Shown here piece after piece: positions 35,937 to 44,880 of a stretch of DNA of 64,000 nucleotides. Numbering within the stretch: position 1 is the stretch's first letter; each line of letters starts with the position of its first letter. The stretch covers positions 372,001 through 436,000 of the forward strand of contig JAGNLV010000003.1 of assembly GCA_017999435.1 (NCBI GenBank), written 5' to 3'. Below the pieces are notes generated by a model. The model was not told the origin of the DNA. It ran no database searches and was given only the letters and a program-made list of their open reading frames with translations. The position numbers were made by a program, and so were the translations under genes. This stretch comes from Candidatus Zixiibacteriota bacterium (GTDB lineage: Bacteria; Zixibacteria; MSB-5A5; GN15; FEB-12).

Positions 35937-36707
35937 TCACAGCGAGCCGGCGCGCTCGACCGCGGGCAGCACGCCGCGCGGGTCAAACTTGTCCTTGATT
36001 TTGCGCGAGTACACGGCGTCGGCGGCGTCGTTGTCCCGGTCGAGGGCGGCCGCCAGCGGCGAGCGCGTGATCGCCCGCTGACGCATGGTTGCGAAATCTC
36101 CCGCCCCGGCGATCGGCATCACGCGGAACGTCGCCCGCACGATCAGCCCCAGCAGTCCCCAGGCGCCGGCGAAAATCCGGACAATGTCGTACCCCGACAC
36201 CGACTTGAAACAGCGCGACCCCGGCTGGATGATCTCCCCCTCGCCGGTGACTATCTCCGCCGTGATAAAATACTTCTTGATCGGCACTTCCGCTCCGTGC
36301 AGTTCCCCCGCCAACCCCACCGCCACAGCCCCGCCGGCCGACCCGACATAGGGGAGCGCCGCATGCGGCAGATACAACTCCTCCGCCCGCAGCCGATCGT
36401 TGAGCTCCCGCAGCGGATACCCCGCCCCGACTTCCACCGCGAAATCCTCTTTCGACACGTCGAGAAACCGGTTCAGCCGGTCGGTGCGAACAGCCACCAG
36501 GCCGGCAAACGCCTCCCCGGCCGGTTCGATGTTGTTCCCGAAACCGGTGATGAAAAGCGGTTGCCGGTGCTCGTTCGCCAGCCCGAAAAGCCCGGCCGCT
36601 TCGGCCGCCGATTCCGGATGAAACGTCGCAATCCCCTTCTGCCACGTCAACCGGTCGTCGGGAAACTCGCCCTTGATGACCCGCACAAACGCATCAAGAT
36701 TGGCCAT
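35937..36707 (-). CDS. Compact PCMH-type FAD-binding protein (GlcE-like)
   Basis: A 256-aa protein consisting almost only of an FAD-binding PCMH domain: FITGFGNNIEPAG, DFAVEVGAGYPLRELNDRL, YVGSAGGAVAVGLAG, SVSGYDIVRIFAGAWGLLGL. It ends with IKDKFDPRGVLPAVERAGSL, the typical C-terminus of glycolate oxidase subunit GlcE, but it is about 100 residues shorter than GlcE, missing most of the cap domain. It may be a subunit needing a partner, or an electron-transfer flavoprotein. No GlcD or GlcF gene is nearby. Confidence 0.88.
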   Translation of the reverse strand: MANLDAFVRVIKGEFPDDRLTWQKGIATFHPESAAEAAGLFGLANEHRQPLFITGFGNNIEPAGEAFAGLVAVRTDRLNRFLDVSKEDFAVEVGAGYPLRELNDRLRAEELYLPHAALPYVGSAGGAVAVGLAGELHGAEVPIKKYFITAEIVTGEGEIIQPGSRCFKSVSGYDIVRIFAGAWGLLGLIVRATFRVMPIAGAGDFATMRQRAITRSPLAAALDRDNDAADAVYSRKIKDKFDPRGVLPAVERAGSL

Positions 36708-36886
36708 GCAGCCAAAATACCCGATTTGGCAGAGGAGTCAATCCTTTCGTTCCTTCTCGCTCCCGGCCTCACACCGTTTGACCCGGCCGGGAGGTCACCC
36801 TTCCTTGTCCGCGCATACATTTCACACCAGACGTGGGGCGGAGGGTCACGGAACGTACCTACTGAGAGAAAAACCCGCCTCGCCAT

Positions 36887-37019
36887 GATCCCTTGTACGT
36901 CAGGATCCCTGTGGTCCTGACATCTTCGTCATCTGCGCAAGCGGTCCAGTTAGGGCCATGAAGGTCCTGACCTACAGAACCTGTTTCGCGGGGGTAGGCG
37001 AGCCCGTGTTGCGGCCGCC
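36887..37019 (-). repeat. 133-bp dispersed double-hairpin element, copy A
   Basis: Two hairpins with 9-nt loops: GTCAGGA/TCCTGAC at 36899-36921 and GTTAGGG/TCCTGAC at 36949-36971 (G-T pairs allowed), 27 nt apart. The same layout and length occur at 62107-62239, with about 98 of 133 positions identical by hand count and no gaps. It ends 15 nt from the stop codon of the peroxiredoxin gene, so on the minus strand it is that gene's 3' region. Function unknown. Confidence 0.8.
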
Positions 37020-37034
37020 CCGGCCGAACCCCTC

Positions 37035-37586
37035 TTATTCGCGCGATTCGGCCGATCCCAGGGCGTCCCGCAAAGCCTCGAAATCGTCCCGGTCCTTCAC
37101 CGAGTACTCGTAATCGACATACTCCAGCGTCCCCGTGGGCCCGACCACAAACACGGACCGCTGAAACATCCCGGTGTCCTCCCGGTACACGCCCATCTTC
37201 CTGCCGAACTCGCGCGTCGGATCGGACAGAAGCCGGAAGGGCAGATTGTGGTACTGCGCCCACTCCCGATGGCTGAACACGTAGTCCCCCGACACCGGGA
37301 GGACGATCACTCCCAATTTCTCGAACCCGGCGAACTCATCCCGCAGCATGCACATCTCGGCCGTGCACCCGCTCGACCAGTCGGCCGGATAGAACGCCAG
37401 CACATACCGTTTCCCGGCCAGTTCCGCCGAGCTGAGCCCTTTCAGGTCAACGGAATCTCTGGTCGCAAACGGGAGCGTGAACGCCGGCGCCGGGTCGCCG
37501 ACTTTGACTGTCTCAGCGGCACGGCCGCCCACCGCCCAGAGAAGCACCGCCGCCGGGATAAACAGAGTGACATGGATTTTGCGCAT
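37035..37586 (-). CDS. Exported peroxiredoxin (AhpC/TSA, BCP-like)
   Basis: A 183-aa peroxiredoxin with a signal peptide (VTLFIPAAVLLWAVGGRAA). Core: VGDPAPAFTLPFATRDS, YVLAFYPADWSSGCTAEMCM with peroxidatic Cys74 and a possible resolving Cys79 five residues on, as in BCP-type enzymes; SDPTREFGRKMGVYR and RSVFVVGPTGTL complete the fold. It should reduce peroxides in the periplasm using thiols. It stands between the double-hairpin repeat and a small zinc-ribbon gene. Confidence 0.94.
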   Translation of the reverse strand: MRKIHVTLFIPAAVLLWAVGGRAAETVKVGDPAPAFTLPFATRDSVDLKGLSSAELAGKRYVLAFYPADWSSGCTAEMCMLRDEFAGFEKLGVIVLPVSGDYVFSHREWAQYHNLPFRLLSDPTREFGRKMGVYREDTGMFQRSVFVVGPTGTLEYVDYEYSVKDRDDFEALRDALGSAESRE

Positions 37587-37694
37587 CGCCGTTTCTCTCG
37601 TGATTGGTTTTTCGGCTCAGAACGGAGCGGCCGGCCCGGGGGTTCCCCGGTCGCGCCGGAACGGGAGTGCGGCGTCCGGACCCGCGTCCGGAGG

Positions 37695-38006
37695 CTAGTC
37701 GTTGAAGAGGTCGTCGAACCGCTTCTTCCGCTCTTCCTTGCTGTCCGTCGAGGCCCGAATCCCCCCCGGCCGTTTGATCGCATCGCGAACCTGAAAGAAG
37801 TCGCAGAAGTTGCTTTTTTCCTTGTCCCGCACCGGAGCCTCGATCGTCTCGCGGCACTGGGCGCGGGCGTAGGGGTCGAAATGCCGGCACCCGCGGCATG
37901 CGCGCAGGTCGGCCAGGCAGTGAGGGCAACTGTCGTTCCGCGTCGGATGTCCCTCCACGCCCGTTGCCCGTCCGCAGTTCCAGCACAACAGACCGCTGTC
38001 AGCCAT
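37695..38006 (-). CDS. Small multi-cysteine zinc-ribbon protein
   Basis: A 103-aa cytosolic protein with nine or so Cys/His ligands: LLCWNCGRA, CPHCLADLRACRGCRHFDP, AQCRET and NFCDFFQ. The spacing suggests two zinc ribbons. The C-terminus is charged (EERKKRFDDLFND). ATG 38006 is chosen because GGAGG lies 6-7 nt upstream; a TTG two codons earlier is less likely. I know similar proteins from Zixibacteria-like genomes but no function. Confidence 0.82.
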   Translation of the reverse strand: MADSGLLCWNCGRATGVEGHPTRNDSCPHCLADLRACRGCRHFDPYARAQCRETIEAPVRDKEKSNFCDFFQVRDAIKRPGGIRASTDSKEERKKRFDDLFND

Positions 38007-38084
38007 GATCAACCTCCTCCGGCAGACGCCGCCGCCGCGGCCGGTTCCCGCGCGCGGACTTTCATGAATCCGCGCCGCGGCGGC

Positions 38085-39095
38085 TCACGTGCGACTCTTG
38101 ATCTCTCTCACCAGCTCGTCGGTAAACTCGGTCGTCGAGCACGTCCCGCCGAGGTCCCGCGTGAGCTTGTGCCCCTCCGCGAGCGTCACCACCATCGATT
38201 TCCATATCCGGTCGGCCGCCGCATCCTCGCCGAGATGCCGCAGCATGAGCAGGGCGGAGAAGATGAGGGCGGTCGGGTTCGCGAGGTTCTTGCCCGCGAT
38301 ATCCGGAGCCGAGCCGTGCACCGCCTCGAACACCGCGTACTCGTCGCCGATGTTCGCCCCCGGCACCACCCCGAGCCCGCCGACCAGCCCGGCCGCGAGA
38401 TCGGAGACGATATCGCCGAACAGGTTCCCCATGAGCAGCATGTCGAACTGCGTCGGATCCATGACCAGCCGCATGCACAGGGCATCGACAATGCGGTCCT
38501 CCGCCTCAATGTCGGGATAGTCCTTGGCGACGTCCTCGAACACCTTGAGGAAAAGACCGTCGGAGAGTTTCATGATGTTCGCCTTGTGCACGAACGTGAT
38601 CTTCTTCCGGCCCATTTTGCGGGCGTAGTTGAAGGCCCACCGGGCCACCCGCTCCGACGCCCGCTCGGTCACCACCTTGATCGCCTGCGTCACCCCCGGC
38701 GTGATCATGTTTTCGATCCCCGAGTACAAGTCCTCGGTGTTCTCCCGCACGATCACGAGGTTGACCTTGCTGTACCGGCTCGGCACGCCGCCGATGGTCC
38801 GCACCGGGCGCAGGTTCACGTACAAATCAAGCCGCTGGCGGAGCGTCACGTTCGCCGACCGGAACCCCTTCCCCACCAGCGTCGTGATCGGCCCCTTGAG
38901 CGCCACTTTGTTGGCGTGGATCGAGTCGAGCAGTTGGTCGGGCACCGACGTGCCGTGGGTCTGGACCGCCGGAATGCCGGCCTCCTGGCGGTCCCAGGCG
39001 ATTTCTACCCCCGCCGCCTCGATGACCCGGACGGCCGCCTCGGTGATCTCCGGGCCGATCCCATCGCCGGGAATGAGCGTCACTTTGTGCACCAT
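38085..39095 (-). CDS. Isocitrate/isopropylmalate dehydrogenase family, probably isocitrate dehydrogenase
   Basis: A 336-aa beta-decarboxylating dehydrogenase, the short form typical of NAD-dependent IDH. Motifs: VTLIPGDGIGPEITEA; FRSANVTLRQRLDLYVNLRP with the Ser/Asn pair that favours isocitrate; VIVRENTEDLYSGIE; GDIVSDLAAGLVGGLGVVPG; and FEAVHGSAPDIAGKNLANPT. The Mg-binding Asp residues lie in NLFGDIVSDLAA. Homoisocitrate or isopropylmalate dehydrogenase are alternatives. The ATG at 39095 has AAAGGATG at a longish distance. It is divergent from selD. Confidence 0.9.
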   Translation of the reverse strand: MVHKVTLIPGDGIGPEITEAAVRVIEAAGVEIAWDRQEAGIPAVQTHGTSVPDQLLDSIHANKVALKGPITTLVGKGFRSANVTLRQRLDLYVNLRPVRTIGGVPSRYSKVNLVIVRENTEDLYSGIENMITPGVTQAIKVVTERASERVARWAFNYARKMGRKKITFVHKANIMKLSDGLFLKVFEDVAKDYPDIEAEDRIVDALCMRLVMDPTQFDMLLMGNLFGDIVSDLAAGLVGGLGVVPGANIGDEYAVFEAVHGSAPDIAGKNLANPTALIFSALLMLRHLGEDAAADRIWKSMVVTLAEGHKLTRDLGGTCSTTEFTDELVREIKSRT

Positions 39096-39264
39096 GCTGA
39101 TGTACCGGCATCCTTTCTGTAATGGGCGCCGCAGTATATCGCATTTCCGCAGACCTGTCAACTTCCCCTCCGCGCGCGATCCCCGGTTGACTTTGCCCCC
39201 GCCTTTGGCGTACCTTCTCCGATGACTCCCCGGGGCCGTGGGGCAGCCGGGAAGCGCGACCCGT

Positions 39265-40317
39265 ATGGAAGACAAGCGCAAACAGACCACCGTCCGCCTC
39301 ACCGCCGAGGTGACCTGTGCGGGGTGAGCGTCCAAGCTCGCGCCACAGTTGTTGGCGGACGCATTGAGAAACCTCGCGGTGTCGACCCACCCGGACCTGC
39401 TGGTCGGCTTCAACAAGGCCGATGATGCCGGGGTATTTCGTCTGTCGGAAACGGTCGCCCTGGTCCAGACAGTCGACTTTTTCCCGCCGATCGTCGACGA
39501 CCCCTTCGATTTCGGCCGCATCGCCGCCGCCAACGCCCTCTCGGATATCTACGCCATGGGAGGCCGTCCGCTGACCGCCCTCAACATCGTCGGCTTCCCG
39601 GCCGCCATGGACCCGTGGATCCTCGGCGAGATCCTCCGCGGGGGCGCGCAGAAGATCGAGGAGGCGGGCGCGGTGATCGTCGGCGGCCACTCGGTCAACG
39701 ACAAGGAGGTCAAGTACGGCGTGGCCGTCACCGGCCTCATCGATCCGCGGAAGGTGGTCACCAATGCCGGCGCCCGGCCCGGCGACCGGATCTATCTCAC
39801 CAAGCCCCTCGGCACCGGCCTGATCACGACCGGTCTCAAGCGCGGCGCGGTCGACCCCGCCCTGGTCGCGCTGGTCACCGCGCAGATGGCGGAGCTCAAC
39901 CGCGAGGCGGCCGAGGCAATGGTCGCTGTCGAGGCCCGGGCCGCGACCGACATCACCGGCTTCGGCCTTCTCGGCCACGCCTACGAAATGGCCGCCGCCT
40001 CCGAGGTCACCATCCGCCTGGCCGCCGACCGCCTGCCGCTCCTTCCGGAGGCGGCCCGGTTGGCGGGAGCGGGGATGATCCCCGGGGGCGCGGGGGCCAA
40101 CCGCGCTTTCCTCGCCGGCAAAGTCTCGGTCGCCCCGACCGTCGACAAAAACCTCGAACACGTGATGTACGATCCGCAAACTTCCGGCGGGCTGTTCGTC
40201 GCCGTCCCGCCGGACCGAGCACTGCAGTTTGAAAGAGAACTCCAGAAACGCAGCGTCCCCGGGCGATGCATCGGGGAAGTCGAACCCCGCGGGGCCGTCG
40301 CGCTCCTCGTCGCCTGA
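39265..40317 (+). CDS. selD: Selenide, water dikinase, itself a probable selenoprotein (Sec21)
   Basis: A 350-aa enzyme that makes selenophosphate from selenide and ATP. The frame from ATG 39265 contains one in-frame TGA (39325-39327), codon 21, in the context VTCAG-U-ASKLAP. This aligns with GAGCGCKISP of E. coli SelD, the Sec replacing catalytic Cys17. Downstream the family is unmistakable: GFNKADDAGVFRL, TVDFFPPIVDDPFDFGRIAA, ANALSDIYAMGG, DITGFGLLGHAYEMA, MYDPQTSGGLFVAV. A SECIS-like hairpin begins one base after the TGA. Automated callers would start it wrongly at 39349. Start codon lacks a strong ribosome site. Confidence 0.93.
39325..39362 (+). promoter_or_regulatory. UGA plus bacterial SECIS-like hairpin
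   Basis: The TGA codon is followed at once by GCGTCC (39328-39333) pairing with GGACGC (39357-39362), and an inner GCC (39342-39344) pairing with GGC (39354-39356) that closes a 9-nt loop ACAGTTGTT. Bacterial SECIS elements have this position, size and a G/U-containing apical loop, and recruit SelB to insert selenocysteine. Confidence 0.7.
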
Positions 40318-42421
40318 GCCGGCGCCGGCCGCCGGCGCGGCTCTGGGCCGCGGCCGCTGGCTGCTCCTGCTGGCCGCCGCGATCGTCGCCGGGGGCTTCA
40401 TCTGGTGGCAGTCGGATCTCGTCAAAGATCCGCCCATGTATTTCTCCGGCATCGAGCAGTCGCTCGGTACCGATCCCGCGCAGTATGTCCACCACGCCCG
40501 CAACCGGATCCTTTTCGGCGACTGGGACCCGTTTGACTACCCCCGCTGGGCGGTCTACCGGCACTCCCTCGTGTCGCTCGTGTCGTGGGTGGTGATGTCT
40601 CTCGGCGGCGTCGATCTCCGCAGCGCCAACCTGACGGGCGTGCTGCTGTCGTTCGGCGGTCTGGTCCTCATGCTCCTCGGCCTCCTTCGTCGGCACCGTG
40701 CCTGGGCGGCCGCCGCGGCCGCTTTGGCATTTGCTCTCAACGTCACCCTGCTCACTCACGGCCGGTTGTCGTATCTCGAGGACGGCCTCATCTTCTGGGC
40801 CGGCGCCATGTTCTTTGTTTACAGCCGCTGGGGGGAGCGCTCCGCGGGAGTGATCGCCGCGGGCGCTCTGGCCGCCGCCGCGGCGCTCACCGGCAAGCTG
40901 TTCGGCGCCCTGCTCGCGCCGGCCTTGATGCTGGCGGTCGCGTTCGACGGCCGGCCGCGCGCCTGGGGCCGCGCTGTCCTCGCCGGCGCCGCCTGCGCCG
41001 CCGCCGCGCTGGTTCTCGTCCCCCTGCTCTACGCCGGCGATCTTGCGGCCGCCTTCGCCTACACCGGCGAGCAGTCGTACGGGCTGCGCGGATTTCCCGA
41101 CGGTCTGAAATCACCCTGGGCCTTCTTCGAGCACCTCATCTCCTACGGATTCGACAACCGCCTCTCCTACGTCAACCCCGATCTCGTGATCATGCTCGTG
41201 GCCGCCGGCCTGCTGGCCGCGCGTTTCCGTTTCGAGGGTGACCGGCTCGCCCCGACCACGCGCTTTGCCCTCTGCTGGGCCGTGTGCGGAATTGTCGGCC
41301 TCATGCCCCTCAACTACTCCCCGATCCGCTACACCCTGCTGTTCATCCCGGCGGTCATTCTACTGGCCGTGACCATATTCGACCAGACGGCCTCGGCCCA
41401 CCCCCGCGCCGCCGACCGGCCGGGCAAGTGGACGTTGGTTGTATTGCTGTTTTCGCTCTGGGCGGCCTTTTTCCACCTCGCGGGCAACCTTTTCTATTTC
41501 AACACCTTCCCGCGCCCTATCCGTTCTCTCACCTGGGCGACTCTGGTTCCCGCGGCGGCCGCCGCCTGGGGCCTCTTCATTCTCTTCCGCCGCGCGTGGC
41601 CCCGCCGCGGGCGCGTCCTCTGGTATGCCGCGCTCGCATGCGTCCTGGCATCCGTGGTCGGTTTCAACGCCGAGCGCATCTACCGCTTTCACATCCGGGA
41701 GCGCATTTTCAGCATCGCCGAAGCGAACGCCGACCTGGCGGCGATTCTCGGCCCCGGCGCGGTCGTCTCCGGTCCCTACGGCCCCACCCTGACCTTGAAC
41801 ACCAGCCTCCGCTCCTTCATTCACCTCTTCCAGGTGGCCGAGGTAGACCCCGACCTCTTTGCGAAATATCCGATCACCCACCTCATTATGGACCCCTCCA
41901 ACTACGCCGAGGCGGTTCGCAACTACCCCGCCATGGCCGGCCTCACGCCCATCACCCACTACTTCATCCGCGACATCGAGGTGGGTGTCTACCGGATCGA
42001 CACCGGATTCGGCAATCCGACCGCCGAGGCTTACGCCGTGAGCCCCTTTGAGCGCGCCGTCGCCTTCCTCCAAGCCGACCGGGTCGACAGCGCTCTCGCT
42101 CTGGCCCTCCCCGTCTACGCCGCCCACCCGGAATCCAAGTCGGCCGGCCTGCTGGTCGCCGAACTTCAGATGCGTGCCCGGCAGGGGGATGCCGCGTATG
42201 ACGTCTTGATGAACCTCTCCCGCCGCTTCCCGACCGATTTCTCCATCCAGCTCCAGGTCGGCCGGTTCCTCCTCCTGGCCGCCATTCAGAAGAAAGATCT
42301 TAACCTCCAGCGCACCGCCGAGCGCTATTTCGCCGAATCGGTGCGCATCAATCCCTACCGGGGAAAGTACGCCATGAACATCTGGTCGCAGATGCTCTCC
42401 GGGGCGCAGGGTCAGCCCTAA
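40229..42421 (+). CDS. Polytopic membrane glycosyltransferase-like protein (GT39/ArnT type) with C-terminal helical repeats
   Basis: About 730 aa. Around a dozen membrane helices from residue 43 (WLLLLAAAIVAGGFIWW) to about 470, with a first periplasmic loop GTDPAQYVHHARNRILFGDW and DPFDYPRWAVYRH typical of the GT-C fold of dolichyl-mannosyltransferase/ArnT-like enzymes that use lipid-linked sugars. The last 130 residues are TPR-like (SALALALPVYAAHPESK, AERYFAESVRINPYRG). The TTG start at 40229 overlaps selD by 89 nt; the first 40 residues are low-complexity, so the true start may be later. Substrate unknown. Confidence 0.85.
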   Translation: MKENSRNAASPGDASGKSNPAGPSRSSSPEPAPAAGAALGRGRWLLLLAAAIVAGGFIWWQSDLVKDPPMYFSGIEQSLGTDPAQYVHHARNRILFGDWDPFDYPRWAVYRHSLVSLVSWVVMSLGGVDLRSANLTGVLLSFGGLVLMLLGLLRRHRAWAAAAAALAFALNVTLLTHGRLSYLEDGLIFWAGAMFFVYSRWGERSAGVIAAGALAAAAALTGKLFGALLAPALMLAVAFDGRPRAWGRAVLAGAACAAAALVLVPLLYAGDLAAAFAYTGEQSYGLRGFPDGLKSPWAFFEHLISYGFDNRLSYVNPDLVIMLVAAGLLAARFRFEGDRLAPTTRFALCWAVCGIVGLMPLNYSPIRYTLLFIPAVILLAVTIFDQTASAHPRAADRPGKWTLVVLLFSLWAAFFHLAGNLFYFNTFPRPIRSLTWATLVPAAAAAWGLFILFRRAWPRRGRVLWYAALACVLASVVGFNAERIYRFHIRERIFSIAEANADLAAILGPGAVVSGPYGPTLTLNTSLRSFIHLFQVAEVDPDLFAKYPITHLIMDPSNYAEAVRNYPAMAGLTPITHYFIRDIEVGVYRIDTGFGNPTAEAYAVSPFERAVAFLQADRVDSALALALPVYAAHPESKSAGLLVAELQMRARQGDAAYDVLMNLSRRFPTDFSIQLQVGRFLLLAAIQKKDLNLQRTAERYFAESVRINPYRGKYAMNIWSQMLSGAQGQP

Positions 42422-42484
42422 GCATAATGAGCGCCGCTATCGAGCCGGTCCGGTGAAAAAAACCGGATTTCCGCCTGAAACCTC

Positions 42485-42512
42485 TTGACAAGTTCCGCGT
42501 TACAATTATATT
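42485..42512 (+). promoter_or_regulatory. Sigma-70 type promoter of groESL
   Basis: TTGACA (42485-42490), 16-nt spacer, TATATT (42507-42512). The expected start point is about 42519, just before the CIRCE element and 165 nt before groES. Confidence 0.75.
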
Positions 42513-42523
42513 CAAGACCGCTG

Positions 42524-42550
42524 TCAGCACTCATTGATAGTGACTGCTAA
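42524..42550 (+). promoter_or_regulatory. CIRCE element (HrcA operator)
   Basis: TCAGCACTC, 9-nt spacer, GACTGCTAA. This matches the consensus TTAGCACTC-N9-GAGTGCTAA with one difference in each arm. Its position at the start of the transcript is where HrcA repressor binds, so groESL is probably HrcA-controlled and heat-inducible. hrcA itself is outside the window. Confidence 0.9.
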
Positions 42551-42683
42551 TAGCTGCTAAGAACATGAGATTGAATAGCTTAAGAGCCTGCAGCAACGAA
42601 GTGCGGCCCAGCTAACATAGCCAAAACTAATCGACATAACGTTCCGGTAACCATTGGCTGAATTCACAGGAGGTAAAAAAGCC

Positions 42684-42974
42684 ATGCAGATTAAACCGCT
42701 GGCCGACCGCGTGGTCGTGAAGCCTTTCGAAGAGGCTGAAACTGTCAAGGGCGGAATCATTATCCCTGACACCGCCAAAGAGAAACCGATGCAGGGTGAG
42801 GTCGTGGAAGTCGGCCCCGGCCGGGTCAACGAGGAGGGCAAGAAGACGCCCATGGAAGTCAAGAAGGGTGACCGCGTCCTCTACGGCAAGTACTCCGGCA
42901 CCGAAGTTACGATCGGCGGCACCGAGTACCTCATCATGCGCGAATCCGACATCTTCGCCATCGTCCAGGGGTAA
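42684..42974 (+). CDS. groES: Co-chaperonin GroES
   Basis: A 96-aa 10-kDa chaperonin, normal length. [39 protein letters not shown] with the mobile loop, [14 protein letters not shown] and [12 protein letters not shown] are standard. ATG 42684 has AGGAGGT at a good distance, while an upstream ATG at 42654 would cover it. It forms the lid of the GroEL chamber and precedes groEL by 37 nt under CIRCE control. Confidence 0.98.
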   Translation: MQIKPLADRVVVKPFEEAETVKGGIIIPDTAKEKPMQGEVVEVGPGRVNEEGKKTPMEVKKGDRVLYGKYSGTEVTIGGTEYLIMRESDIFAIVQG

Positions 42975-43005
42975 ACCACACGACACAAGAAGAGAGAAAG
43001 GCTGA

Positions 43006-44640
<1,635 letters not shown>

Positions 44641-44668
44641 ACTGACCCCTCCTCTTGTGATGCGAAAG

Positions 44669-44698
44669 AAGCCCCGGTCGCCGCGACCGGGGCTTTTG
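44669..44698 (+). terminator. Intrinsic terminator of groESL
   Basis: AAGCCCCGGTC pairs with GACCGGGGCTT around a GCCGC loop, followed by TTGCTT. It lies 28 nt after the groEL stop. Confidence 0.8.
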
Positions 44699-44880
44699 CT
44701 TGCGCCCGCATCGCACCCGGCCGCGCCCGAAACATCGCCCCATCAACGGAAAATACTCTTTGGCAATTCCTCCCCCTTCGACCATATTTCTCCCAGCCCC
44801 ACTCGACTGCCGCCGCCTCGTTGCAGGGCGAAAGTGATCACCGTCGCGGCCGGCAGCCCTGCGCGCCGAGAAGGAGACCC

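Noticed and set aside
39325-39327. The TGA in selD as a true stop making a pseudogene
   Set aside because: It falls exactly at the catalytic Cys/Sec position and is followed by a SECIS-like hairpin, while the rest of the gene is intact.
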